DNA of 64,000 nt from Symsagittifera roscoffensis (taxonomy: Eukaryota > Xenacoelomorpha > Acoela > Convolutidae), in the NCBI RefSeq assembly GCF_963678635.1, contig NC_087064.1:8223671-8287670 (forward strand), in the 5' to 3' direction. The notes beneath the pieces were generated by a model, which had not been told where the DNA came from, made no database searches, and saw only the letters and a program-made list of their open reading frames with translations. Of the stretch, positions 12,640 through 23,076 are shown in pieces. The translations under genes and the position numbers were made by a program. The first letter of the stretch is position 1, and each line of letters starts with the position of its first letter.

Positions 12640-13190
12640 CAGTTCACCTGACTGTGGGGGACAGCCTGATACGGGTGCTGACCCGGATCCAGTCGCACTG
12701 GCAGACTGGATTCTTGAGTTTCTCTGGAGCCGCAACGCCGCAGATGTTGGCATCACTCGAGATGCTAGGGATGGCAAGAATGTATACAATGACTCTAATG
12801 ATGGGGACCAATGACGTGTCCAGAGGTGAGTCAAGGAAAGTGATGAGGCTAGATGATAAAATGAGCTGCATTCTGGAGGAGTTGCGGATTCAGATGGATC
12901 CCGCCATACTCACAGTTTGCACCATCCCTGATAACATGTAGGCCGACTACATGCGATGGAAATGAATGAAAAAGTGCGGAACCTGAACGAAATAATCAGG
13001 CAGATACATCAGAGGAGTGTCCTTCCTGTCAGATTGCTGAACGTAGCCGACCAGATGGAGCGATCCCTCCCGGACGATGCGTCGTGAGACGGAATCCATT
13101 TCGACAGACCTAGGGGTGTGGAGTGGTTGAACAACGTTTTCCAGAGGCACATAAGTGCGCTGGCGGCAGACCTGCTTGAAACGGCCCAAT
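12640..13190 (+). pseudogene. Copy 1 ORF2, SGNH/GDSL-type hydrolase domain 1
   Basis: The family blocks are visible in order. Block I is LTVGDSLIRV (nucleophile Ser in GDS, about 12650-12670), block III is LMMGTNDVSRGE (Asn of GTND, about 12800-12835), and block V is DGIHFDRPRGVEWLN (Asp and His of the catalytic pair, about 13088-13130). SGNH hydrolases cleave esters of lipids or carbohydrates, so an esterase-like role is the natural family expectation. The domain is broken here by a TAG after PDNM (12939-12941), a frame change just after it, and a TGA right before DGIHF (13085-13087). All four signature residues survive in the sequence. It is absent from copy 2. SGNH domains are known from ORF1 of some non-LTR elements; one in an LTR element is unusual to me. 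Confidence 0.75.
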
Positions 13191-13449
13191 TCACATTCGG
13201 TCCACCCCAAATCCCCCTTTCCTTGCCACAAGACCCCTGTCCAGTCGCCTGGGAGCGAAAGTCGACTCAAGAGACAGCTCGAGGAGCAGCCGGACTAGAT
13301 TACCGGGTTCCACGCCGATGGAAGCCGAGGAAGCAGAGTCATCGACGCCCCAAAGTTCAGTGGTATCCTCAGTGGTGGTGGTAGATAACAAGAGAGTGGA
13401 GAGACCAGCGGAGACAAGCCGAACACGATATCTGGAGAAAATAAAGTAG
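13191..13449 (+). other. Copy 1 ORF2, interdomain stretch
   Basis: This links the first SGNH domain to the next long frame. A Ser/Thr-rich reading containing SSTPMEAEEAESSTPQSSVV appears in one frame, consistent with a disordered linker. A TAG at 13447-13449 precedes the following open frame. No domain is recognised. Confidence 0.35.
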
Positions 13450-14328
13450 TTGGACCTGGAGGATCTGGAGTGTAGACAGGAGTTGGCGGAGGCCCTGGGG
13501 CTCAAGCACGTGTCACACGAGGATTTGAGCCGACACCATTGCGTGGATTGGTTAAAGGCCCACGAAACGCATTTCTCGAGAGCAAGAATGATGGAGACGG
13601 CTGATCTGACTGGGATCCCCATGAAATCAGTCATTGGACCGATCAATTACAGACCTCTCAAGTTGCTGGGGAGTCCGGGACTCATAGTGGAGCCCCCCAA
13701 GCACCGAACAAGTATTGCTAGAGTCAGATTGGCAACTCCCGCGCAGTTGAGGGTAGTAGATAAGCTACTGGAAGCGAAAGAGATGGAACTACCAGACGCC
13801 GCTTACGATGGTGCGAAATTGGCAGACGACCCAAGATATGGAAAACCCTGCGGGAGTGCCCAATTGGCCAAGACACTGGCAGTATACGATAGAGCGGATC
13901 CAGCGGCCGCAAGGGTGATCATCGTGGCGGGATCGGATTTCGAGGGAACGTTTCCCAAGTTGTTCTGGCCGGAAACTCTGGTATACTCGCTGCCAGGTGC
14001 AGAGTTGAACCAGATGTTGACCTTGGTGGTAGCGATGAAGTCAGAGATGCCTTGTGAACCAGAGCTACTGCTGTTTGCAGGAATGAACGATCACCTGCAT
14101 GCGGCTGGACTTCTAGAGCAGTTGAAAGGCGATGAGCCTATGCCAAAGAAAATCTGCGAGGCTATCCAGACGTTGTTTGCCGCGATGAACGAGGTGCAGG
14201 AAAACGTCAGTTCTCGATTTGGACCTAAGACAAGAGTGGTATTTACGACGTCCCCTGGATACGCGAGCATGCCTCCTGCTCTGCAGTTTATGTATGCCAT
14301 TTTGGTCCTAATAGCCGAAGGATTCTGA
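13450..14328 (+). pseudogene. Copy 1 ORF2, second SGNH-like domain
   Basis: This 292-codon frame contains VIIVAGSDFEGTFPKLFW (about 13915-13970), which could be a block I with Ser in GSD. It is followed by ELLLFAGMNDHLHAAG (about 14060-14108), a block III look-alike with the Gly-x-Asn-Asp arrangement, and then VVFTTSPGYASMPPALQF. The spacing and the hydrophobic strand before each block suit an SGNH fold, but I cannot place a clear Asp-x-x-His block V. The frame ends in a TGA at 14326-14328; the protein resumes in another frame immediately after. Together with the domain at 12640-13190 this would give the element two tandem SGNH units, one canonical and one divergent. Confidence 0.55.
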
Positions 14329-15107
14329 TGGCAGCTCCCAATCGGGAGCTGGAACCCACGAACTTGAGACTTCGGAAGTCAGAACTGGCACCGGCGTGGG
14401 CGGACGTGTCCCACGCATTGAGGGGATTCTATGAACTGGCAGACATCCTCATTGTATTGGATGAGGTCCTCTTACTTGAGATCTCGAATCTCGCCAGGCA
14501 ACTGAAGTTCAGTCTGATAATAGGGGATGACCACCCAATAATAAGTCACCTGACAGCCAGCCTATGGTTCCGAGGTATGGACTTGACCATCACGAGCTCC
14601 ACCAGCAAACCGAGGGGACCAAGTAACGAACGAAAGAATGTGGCTGCGGCCGAAAAACAACTGGAAGCGATGGTATATAGACTAACACAAGAGAGAGGCT
14701 GGTGGCCGTTTCTAACACCAAGGCTAGAGAATGCTACGGACAAGACGAGGGAGAGTGCTCCACCTCTCGTGAAGCAGATCTGGGAATTTCTTGAGGAACA
14801 GTTGGAGGTAGCCGAGAGTAGGGAGATGACGGTGGGTAGATTCGTCCTTCTAACACCAAGGCTGGAGAATGCTACGGACAAGACGAGGGAGAGTGCTCCA
14901 CCTCTCGTGAAGCAGACCTGGGAATTTTTTGAGGAACAATTGGAGGTAGCCGAGAGTAGGGAGATGACGGTGGGTAGATCTGAATCTACTAACGGCGGAC
15001 TGACAAGAGATCCTGAGAATCCCCGCGTGGAAAAAGAGCTTCTAGTTACTAAAACGCGAGCTAGAGGCGACACTAGAGAAGGAAATCTTGCCCGTAACCA
15101 CTCCTGA
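14328..15107 (+). pseudogene. Copy 1 ORF2, continuation after the second SGNH-like domain
   Basis: These 259 codons continue the same protein after a one-base frame change. The first half (ALRGFYELADILIVLDEVLL and after) could be the end of the SGNH-like fold. The second half contains a 138-bp direct duplication (14712-14849 and 14850-14987). Each copy encodes 46 residues starting LTPRLENATDKTRESAPPLV, so the duplication preserves frame. The end is charged and low-complexity. No catalytic motif is recognised. Confidence 0.5.
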
Positions 15108-16365
15108 GTTCCCAACAGTCAGGAGAATGACCCTGGGGATGAATAGCTCCTTGGTGGTCCCATCCCTGTTCGCAAGAGCTACGGTAGAAAGGCAGCAAAA
15201 GGAGTTCACCGATAGCTGGGACTCCTTGTTCATTGGGTATACAGCAGCGGTCTACTTCCATACTTGTGATATCAAGATAAACTCATGGACGACTCAAGCG
15301 AAAAAAATGAGAGGCTCGATGCCTCCAAAATTCGAGGTTCGTGACATCTTGAGAACGCTCGATCAGGCGTATTTGGAGAACATGTTACCGTATGGGATGA
15401 TGGCAGGATGATCGTAGAAGAAGGGCACATCGCGCTGAAAGACGAGATGAAGTTTGCCACAAGAAAGTACCGGGCGCCTTACGGATTAGAGCAAGTGGAA
15501 ATGAAACAAGAAGAGAAAGAGCTGGATGCGGCAGGCTTGTTATATGTGGCTCTGACAGAATACAAGAAGCAAGACCCATCGACACCGTCACCCTTATCAG
15601 TAGGCACCCCTGGGGACAAGAGAAGCGGCCCAAATAGAAGACCGATTTAGAAAGATACTTGAGAGAAGGCGAGACGAGTCAGAAGAAGAAAGCGTGGATG
15701 AAACTCTCAGTGAAACAGGAGAGGAAATGGAAGTGGGGAATACGCCTGAGCCGAAACCAGCTGAGGAGGATTTCACCGCCCAAGAACTACTGCAGGAGCT
15801 GAGCGGAGATGGTTGGGCGGACACTGCCACGCCACCTCTGACCTCATCCCCTCGGAAAAACCTGGAATTACCATTGACAAGCGAAATTTCCAACATGGGG
15901 ATGATACTCTTGAGTACAGAAGAGAGCAAGAAGAACACGTTTGAGGGGAACAAGAGCATGTTTCTAGGGACTCTAGATGAGAAGGCTTGGCGGGAATTCT
16001 TGAGTGAATTTAATCAAGAGACGAAGAGTGAGACCACGCTAAATAACTTCAAGGAAGAACTGTGGAACACGGTGGTCAAGTTCGGGGAACCGGTGTTGAT
16101 GGGCACCGGGCTGGATGAAAAAGCAAGAAAGGAGTTGCTGAGCAAGATGGTCAAGTTGAGGGAGACGCGACAGAAGACCAAGGATGATGAATGTAAAGAC
16201 GGCTCTATTCTGAAGCAAAAAACTGATGATAAAATGATTAAAATTAAAGGGGAGGATAATTTTAAGACTAGTAATATGATTAAAAGTACTAATATCCTTA
16301 AGGCTCGAGCAGGGGGAGGCAAGAATTGGAAGGGTCGGACCGGGACAAAGAGATCGAATCACTGA
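15088..16365 (+). pseudogene. Copy 1 ORF2, middle part, unknown function
   Basis: Overlapping open frames (15088-15411, 15408-15650, 15694-16365) follow each other with frame changes and a TAG near 15650, and read as one decayed coding region. The first part (SWDSLFIGYTAAVYFHTCD and following) looks folded. The last part is Glu/Lys-rich and probably disordered, ending in a basic stretch near 16310-16360. I recognise no family. The region is absent from copy 2. Confidence 0.45.
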
Positions 16366-17584
16366 TGATAGTGACGACGCCCCCAAGCAAAGGTATGAAG
16401 TCTCGAAAGAGGAAATGGGAGGTAGAGGAGGTGAGCAGCCCGTCGGTGGATGCTGTCTCTGAGAAGAACTTGAGGGAGACCGCCCCCATGATCCTAGCGC
16501 GATGGAAGACTGCAGCCTACATGAGTAGCTCCGAACCAAGGAGGCTAGCCGAAGTGGTGAAAGAGATAGAGGTCTCGACAAGTCTGGAAACGGAAGAAGA
16601 ATTCAAACCTCAGAAGGCAGGCTCGAAAAAGGGTTCGACGAATGGACAAACATGGGAAGTGGATATTGGCAAAGAATGGATTTCGAGCGAATATCAGGCT
16701 ATTGGCAAACACGTGACCAGCGACCCTCGTGAGAAAAATACGACAAGGAATACGGCTCGACCTTGGTGGGTGGCCCAAGATACGATGAAGGAATTGGAGG
16801 ACTGTCTGAAGAAGCTCGATCATGGGGTGTTCCGCAAGCATCGCAATTGGGCTACTTAACAAAAAGCCGAGGTCAACAAGTTAGAATTGGGAAGTCAGCT
16901 AAAGTGGACTTGGCAGAGCTTGTTGCGGGATTACTTTGAGGAGGCGATGAGAACACCTTCGTCCGCATTGCCTCTGATGGCAAATCCCTTCGTTAGAACA
17001 GCGGGGCAGCTGATGTTCGCGTGGAGCCTAGTGGGAATAGAATTGGAGGTGTTGACTTCACATGATTAATTGAAATTGGGCAACGAAAGTCTAGAAGTCT
17101 ACCAGATGCTGGTACAGCATATCGCGAGAGATAAATCCGGTCTGAGTCTGGCGAGAAGGAAAGATGCCACTTGTTTCTTGAGGTGAATAATGTCCGTGAT
17201 GACTAATAGTGCGGTCCAAGTGTGTCATCAGAAGGCCAGGGGGAGCAAAACTATGGAGAGAAGAGTCTCCACCGTCATACTAAACGTGTACCAGAGTACG
17301 GGGATCGAGAAGGAAGATGACTCGAGGCAATCCCTAGAGAATCATGGGAAACTTGATGAAATACGAAGATTCCACAACAACAAATTTGAAGAGGGGCATG
17401 TTGTGCATCGCAACTTGGCCTTGGCTGAGGATTACTCGAGACCCAATAAAAAGGGAGAATATCAATACGTGTCTGGAGTGATGGGAATATCGCACAACCC
17501 TTTCTTGAATTCAGAGGCCGGGAGCGCTCACAGGAATCACGAGGTGACGGAGTTATTGAAGTTTTGGACGGAGGAGATAGTCGT
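16326..17584 (+). pseudogene. Copy 1 ORF2, region before the part shared with copy 2
   Basis: Open frames at 16326-16859, 16887-17069 and 17190-17584 (the last continuing into the shared part) encode charged sequence with an SDRDKEIESL start and a GISHNPFLNSEAG segment. Stops at 16857-16859 and 17067-17069 break it. No domain is recognised. Copy 2 lacks all of it; alignment between the copies resumes at about 17585. Confidence 0.4.
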
Positions 17585-18735
17585 AATTGATTCAATGGAG
17601 AGGGAAAAACCGAGCCTAGGCCTGCTTCTTGAGGCGACACCCAAGGTGATAAGCGTACCGCGCTCGGGCAAAAGAGCGGAATTGAGGATGGGAATGGAAG
17701 TGGCATGATGACTACGAATTTGGGAACGGTTTGGAAATTGCTGAGACCCTCCTGGTGTCCACATCCCCATGCGAGCTTGATTGAAGAAGCCACGGAACGA
17801 GTGAGGCTAACACCAACAAAAGATGAGGACCTGGGAACTTTGGACGTGATACACAAATTGATCTTACCACAGCTTAAAGAGTCGGGCGAAGCAACGAGTA
17901 AGCTGGGGATCAGTAAAGAAGTTGGAACCTGGCAGCTGGCTTGGCTTGACGTGCGGAGGCGGAGGGAACACCTGTGATGGACGATCATGTGTCAGAATAC
18001 AATCTTTCCAGAGAGAAGACCTGGTCGCTCGGTTTGGCGACATAACAGAAAGAGAGAAGAGCGGAGAAGAGAGGGTTCTTCTCTAGAATGTGTAGTCTGC
18101 AATCACTGGAGATGCTGGAGTCTGAACACCATTTGGTGACTGCGTTAAGCGTGGAGTCGTGGCCGGGGGCGTTGCAAACCACCCAGAAACATATCAGAGG
18201 GTGGAAGATTGATCTAGAGGCGGAGATGGCATTTCCCGTGAGCGAAGCTTATGGTCTGCCTGTAAATGCAAAATCCTTGGTGGGATCAGTATAGACCAAC
18301 TTATGTGAGAGCCACTATCCAATGCACATGGCAATGGTGGAGGTATCCAGCTAAAGGATACTAGTGGATAAGGCCTTCTCTGTACCCAAGTGCGTACGAC
18401 TGGCTCGAATGTCGCATCATTCACATAGGCTGTTGAGGAAGATCCTGGGAACGGTGCCAAGGGCACAAAGAGATGACTTGAGTGAGATCTGGGGAGAAGA
18501 ACTCTTGAGCTTAGAAGGCGAAAACACGAGTGATTTTGAGAGACAAAATGCCATGGGGAAGCCGATGAATAGTGTCCCAGCGCAGGAGGAAAATTATATG
18601 ACGCACGAGAAAATGATGCAACTAGAGCCTCTGCTGGAAGCCTCGTGAGAACGCAATCTCCGAAGCATAGAGATCACACATGGGGAATGCCCATGCCATT
18701 GCTTGGCACAGACAGTGTGGTACCCGGAGCATTCA
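17585..18735 (+). pseudogene. Copy 1 ORF2, part homologous to the copy 2 ORF2 N-terminal half
   Basis: The reading matches copy 2 ORF2 from its first residues (PSLGLLLEATPKVISVPRS, LLRPSWCPHPHASLIEE) through the middle (LESEHHLVTALSVESWPG, FSVPKCVRLARMSHHSH) to ECPCHCLAQTVWYP. Breaks include a frame change near 17705, one near 17960, a TAG at about 18292, a TAA at about 18353 and a TGA at 18646-18648. After about 18735 the remaining 280 or so codons present in copy 2 are missing, and the sequence jumps to the 3' noncoding region. Confidence 0.75.
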
Positions 18736-19104
18736 AACCTCGAATGAGGTCACAAAAAGAAATTTTAACGAAACAAAGTATTGTTATTAATATGCTATAA
18801 TTATTATATAAATCAAAATGTTGCATGACAATTTCCTGGTTGGATAGGACAAAAGAAAATTTAAATCATTAGCTTGCAAAGCAGATGTTAAAAGTTCAAG
18901 TGTATGCAGATTTTGATTGCTGTTTAGCGATAGTGTGACAATTTTACATGGTTGTGAATTTTGGGGTGCAGATCAACTTAAGTCTGCTGCAAACTTCTGT
19001 AAATGACCACTGGCACTGTATCTTGAGCAACACCCAAGTATTCTGGGGATTCATTGGTAGGCGGCAACACGCAATCAGGACATCGATCTCGAGTCCGGGG
19101 AGTA
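18736..19104 (+). other. Copy 1 3' noncoding region with putative polypurine tract
   Basis: This AT-rich stretch matches 34297-34665 of copy 2. It ends in CTCGAGTCCGGGGAGTA directly before the LTR. The GGGGAG core at this place in both copies is the best candidate for the plus-strand primer, though it is short for a polypurine tract. Confidence 0.6.
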
Positions 19105-19852
19105 TGTGCCAGTCGGTCATATTTGGAAGTTTGACCTTGAGAAATACGAATTACGTAATTTTGGGGTGAAATGTAATTTTTCAAAAATTCGAGTTGGACA
19201 TGTCATGCTCAAGTTTCTCGCGACAACTGAAAACATCAGAAAAATAAGATCAGAACAACCGATTTACAATCGCGGGAAAGTACTTGAAAGAAGCAGCTGG
19301 AAATTGCTACTCGCGGGTAGAGCTGCCCGAATAATTTATCAAACGCGAGTAGAGCTGTCCTATCCTGAAATAGGAGAAGAAGCGATTGCAAAAGAAGAAC
19401 ATATTTATTCGAGGTGAACCCGAGTGAACCCTCAGTGGAAAGGTGGACAGCTGGGGTATCCCAATGGTCCAGTTCCAAAACTTAATTCTCGAGTCAAAAC
19501 CTATTTCCCTTGCTGGAATTCATTAAAAGCAAACTTCTCAAGCTATTATACTTAATGCTAGAGTTACTGATTAATTTAGTTATCCCAATTCTCGAGTGTG
19601 CCGGTATGTGAGCACTCAATTTAGTTTTCCTGAGTGTGTTTTATGATTGTTATGTTGAGATAAGGAGAGTTTTAGGTTGATCCATCTGAAATGGATCAAA
19701 GTTTCACTGTCTAATGAAAAGTAACTGTACGGATTTTTCCGACCCTGTTTTTAACGGCGTTCGCGTATTTTGAGTTTTTTGAGACCTGAGTATGGGGACG
19801 TTCTTATTTTCTAGAGTGGGGGGGCGGGTATTTTAGTAGTGGCTTTTAAGCT
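19105..19852 (+). repeat. Copy 1 3' LTR, left part (LTR1)
   Basis: It starts TGTGCCAGTC like the copy 2 LTRs and aligns with about their first 755 bases with many differences. It ends at TTTTAAGCT, exactly where copy 2 is inserted, and the missing 3' part is found at 35581-35740. Together the parts make about 906 bp, close to the 915 bp of copy 2. The polyadenylation hexamer is degraded to AATGAA here. The hairpin TGATCCAT/ATGGATCA is kept (19678-19698). Confidence 0.9.
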
Positions 19853-19853
19853 A

Positions 19854-20768
19854 TGTGCCAGTCGGTCATATTTGGAAGTTTGACCTTGAGAGAAGCAAAA
19901 AACACTTGATTTTGGAGTGAAGTTTAATTTTTCAAAATTTCGAATGGAACCTGTCATGCACGATTTTCTCGCGAGAACTGAAAATCAGAAAAAGAGATCA
20001 GAACAATTTCAGAACGATTAAGACACACACGCGGGAAAGTCGCAAGAAAAAACAGTAGGAAATTGCTATTCGCAATTTCCATCACTATAATAATCGAGAG
20101 TAGAGCTGTCCCATCTGTGACAGAGACGAGAGCATTCCCTCGAGTTGGATTATTACGATTGGAATACTATTCTTGACTGGACCAGAGTGAACCTTCGGTG
20201 GAAAGGTGGACAGCTAGAGTGTCCCAATGGTTCACGAGAACTTGCAGTCTAGAGTAAAAACTTGTTCTTGTTGTTGAAACTGACTAACATTAAACTCATA
20301 TTAGTTACTTTATTAATTCTTGAGTTGTTTACCGACTTATTTACTTCCTGGTTCTTGAGCGTGCTACAATGTGAGTACTTAATTTAAATTCTAGAGTGTG
20401 TTTTATGATTGTTATGTTGAGGTAAGGCGAGTTTTAGGTTGATCCATCTGAAATGGATCAAAGTTCCACTGTCTAATAAAAAGTAACTTAACGGATTGTT
20501 CCAACCCGGTTTTTAACGGCGTTCATGTGTTTTGGGTATCTAGAGACCTAAGTATGGGGACGTTTCTAATTCTAGAGTGGGGGGATATTTTAGTAGTAGC
20601 CTTTAAGCTGTAACGGGTCGTAGTCTCATGTCACAAGCGAACCGAACTGGCTCCGACCGTTCCTGAGGTAGAAAAGCACAAGAGATAGTGTCCCTGACCC
20701 TTGAGCCAGTGGTTATAGGGCCTATTTTTCTTAAGCCTCATGTGTGACTGCAGTAGACGAATGTTACA
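19854..20768 (+). repeat. Copy 2 5' LTR, 915 bp
   Basis: It has TGT...ACA ends. It contains AATAAA at 20475-20480, a 9-bp perfect hairpin with stem GGAAATTGC (20058-20080), a second hairpin with a stem of about 9 bp around TGATCCAT (20439-20461), and about ten CTNGAG hexamers, all on the plus strand. The end of the hairpin lies 14 bases before the AATAAA, so the hairpin probably sits in R or at the U3/R boundary. Confidence 0.95.
20475..20480 (+). promoter_or_regulatory. LTR polyadenylation signal (AATAAA), 5' copy
   Basis: A canonical AATAAA follows the conserved LTR hairpin. Its counterpart in the 3' LTR at 35287-35292 would be the one used for the genomic transcript. In the older LTR1 the hexamer has become AATGAA. 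Confidence 0.6.
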
Positions 20769-20779
20769 TAGTGTTTTTA

Positions 20780-20797
20780 TGGCGCTCCTGGGTGTTT
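20780..20797 (+). promoter_or_regulatory. Candidate primer binding site
   Basis: TGGCGCTCCTGGGTGTTT begins with the TGG expected to pair with a tRNA CCA end. It lies 11 bases after the LTR, which is further than usual. I could not match it confidently to a specific tRNA, so this is a weak call. Confidence 0.3.
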
Positions 20798-21253
20798 ACG
20801 ACATCAAGACTACGGAGTCGAACCCACTTGAGACAGCTTCGGGCTGAATGCCCATTCTAGAGTACCGGCGGTACGGTTCGACAGGAACGTGCAAACCTTC
20901 CGGTTGTACCGTGATAGCTTTTTAAGAAAACTCGAGAAAATTTCCTGGTACGCTCTCCGAACGAGGCTTAGCTAACCGAGTAAAGGGGGGCAACTAGGGG
21001 GACAAAAACACGAGCAAAAAGACAAAAAGCAAAACAAAAACCAAAAAAGAATAGAAAAAGGAACAAAAACCATAAAACGAAAAAAGACAGTGACTTTGAC
21101 ACCAGATTAGTTGGATCAAACCTTTATATTAATTAAATAGTATACCCATACTGTTTTACAAGTTCGATCGTTTCGATCAACCTAGCAATTTAAACCAGTA
21201 AACTGAATAAAGTGCCCGAAGTGGGGCGTTGTCAAGGGTTTTCAGATAGCTTG

Positions 21254-21465
21254 GAACTTAGCTGGACCAATAGGAGACTTGACTGGAAGAGGTGACCAGC
21301 CGAGTGGGAAAGTGGTTCAGGGACACTTGAGCTGAACCAATAGGAGACTTGACTGGAAGAGGTGACCAGCCGAGTGGGAAAGTGGTTCAGGGACACTTGG
21401 CTGAACCAATAGGAGACTGGACTGGAACAGGTGACCAGTCGAGTGGGAAAGCAGCCAAGAAGGAT
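21254..21465 (+). repeat. 70-bp unit repeated three times in the leader
   Basis: The unit contains ACCAATAGGAGAC and GAGTGGGAAAG. Its starts near 21266, 21336 and 21405 give a period of 69-70 bp. The first two units are nearly identical and the third is more divergent. Confidence 0.85.
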
Positions 21466-22295
21466 TTGGCAATTCTCGAGTTCTCAAGTTGGGCAGAACG
21501 GGTATCGTTAGAATCCACATTACATTATAGGAGATAAGTGTAAAATTGGATAAGCGAAATCCCCCAGTTTTGAGGAACATTTTTACTTGAGCAGGCCTGG
21601 AAACAGGTCTACGGTTTTCTCTTGAGAGGTTTAGCACCCGGCGCTTAAAGTAATTTTTAGGCTTAAGAAGGGGGGCTAGAAAGGGGGGAGGTTAGAAGGG
21701 GGACTGGTTAGGCTAGAGGTTGGCGGTTGTAAATTGCAAAAAGGGGGAAATTAGAGTAACTAATTAGTCGACATCGTTGACTTAGTTACATTAGAAATTA
21801 ACACGCGTTGGTAATATTAGGTGGAGATCCAAAATCCAACTCGAGTTAAGGCTGGTACGCTGGTTGGTTTGGTAGGGGGGACCGGATATAGACAGCTTTT
21901 GTGATACCCCATAAGATCACTAGTGGGGGGAGGAAAACGCGTGGCAATTAGGTACCAGACATTTTTTTTAGACGAAAGGTAGACATTGGTCACCTTTAAA
22001 TTTTAGGTGGGCTCATTTTTCTGTTTTTATTATTTTTCTTACTTAAAATTTTTGTTGCATTTTATTGAGGATTTGTGTTTGGTTTTATACGAACAGGTGA
22101 TCACAAGATACCTGCGCACCTACATTGAAATAGAAACAACCAAAAAGAAGAGGGGGGTCAGCATTTGGCTTTTAAGAGAGGGTTTTTGGGAAAATTTTAC
22201 TAGAGCTTGAGTGGTGGTACAAGGTACGGTGGTTCAAGAAGACCCTACAACGAGGAAGACACTCCGTGACGAGTATTGGGACAAGACCGAAGAAG

Positions 22296-23076
22296 TCTTG
22301 GGACAGAGCAGTCTTGGGATAGTGGTCTTGGGACAGGGTCTTGGGACAGTGGTCTTGGGACAGGGTCTTGGGACAGTGGTCTTGGGACAGGGTCTTGGGA
22401 CAGTGGTCTTGGGACAGTGGTCTTGGGACAGGGTCTTGGGACAGGGTCTTGGGACAGGGTCTTGGGACAGTGGTCTTGGGACAGGGTCTTGGGACAGTGG
22501 TCTTGGGACAGTGGTCTTGGGACAGGGTCTTGGGACAGGGTCTTGGGACAGGGTCTTGGGACAGTGGTCTTGGGACAGGGTCTTGGGACAGGGGTCTTGG
22601 GACAGTGGTCTTGGGACAGTGGTCTTGGGACAGGGTCTTGGGACAGTGGTCTTGGGACAGTCTTGGGACAGTGGTCTTGGGACACTAGTCTTGGGACACT
22701 AGTCTTGGGACACCAGCCTTGGGACACTGGTCTTGGGACACTACCCTTGGGACACTAGTCTTGGGACACTAGTCTTGGGACACCAGCCTTGGGACACTGG
22801 TCTTGGGACACTACCCTTGGGACACTAGTCTTGGGACAGTAGTCTTGGGACACTAGCCTTGGGACACTAGTCTTGGGACAGTAGTCTTGGGACACTGGTC
22901 TTGGGACACTACCCTTGGGACAGTAGTCTTGGGACACTAGCCTTGGGACACTAGCCTTGGGACAGTAGTCTTGGGACACTAGCCTTGGGACACTGGTCTT
23001 GGGACAGTAGTCTTGGGACACTAGTCTTGGGACAGTAGTCTTGGAACAGTGGTCTTGGTACAAGGGTCTTAGGACA
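22296..23076 (+). repeat. G-rich minisatellite of about 55 units, core TCTTGGGACA
   Basis: Units are 13-14 bp: the core TCTTGGGACA plus a 3-4 base variable joint. The left half (to about 22680) uses joints GTGG and GGG; the right half uses CTAG, GTAG and CTGG, so the array has two homogenised domains. Frames on both strands stay open only because no unit contains a stop, so the Gly/Leu/Trp-repeat ORFs here are not evidence of coding. Where joints are GGG, runs of four GGG triplets fall within about 22 bases, a pattern that can form G-quadruplexes in the genomic RNA. Confidence 0.95.

Larger units (their letters stand above)
1..19853 (+). mobile_element. Copy 1: decayed giant Ty3/Gypsy LTR retrotransposon, 5' end outside window
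   Basis: The window opens about 60 bp before the gag ATG of this copy; those bases match the end of the copy 2 leader (about 23296-23356). The copy runs through a broken gag-pol (63-11042), a broken second ORF (about 11332-18730), a short 3' noncoding stretch and the left part of its 3' LTR (19105-19852). That LTR is cut by the insertion of copy 2 and resumes at 35581-35740. Base 19853, a lone A, belongs to neither LTR with certainty. Relative to copy 2 it has stops, frameshifts, a rearranged pol, about 6.4 kb more ORF2 sequence and a deletion of about 830 bp at the ORF2 3' end. It is clearly older than copy 2 because copy 2 lies inside it. Its 5' LTR should lie just upstream of the window. 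Confidence 0.9.

Noticed and set aside
1-19852. Two independent elements side by side (gag-pol element plus a separate ORF2 element)
   Set aside because: Copy 2 shows gag-pol and ORF2 in the same order between one pair of LTRs, so both belong to one element.
22211-23063. Long Gly/Leu/Trp/Ser/Pro-repeat ORFs on both strands
   Set aside because: They arise from a minisatellite unit without stop codons; several frames are open at once, so openness says nothing about coding.
22296-23076. CRISPR-like regular repeats
   Set aside because: Units are directly adjacent without spacers, in a eukaryotic retrotransposon leader; it is a minisatellite.
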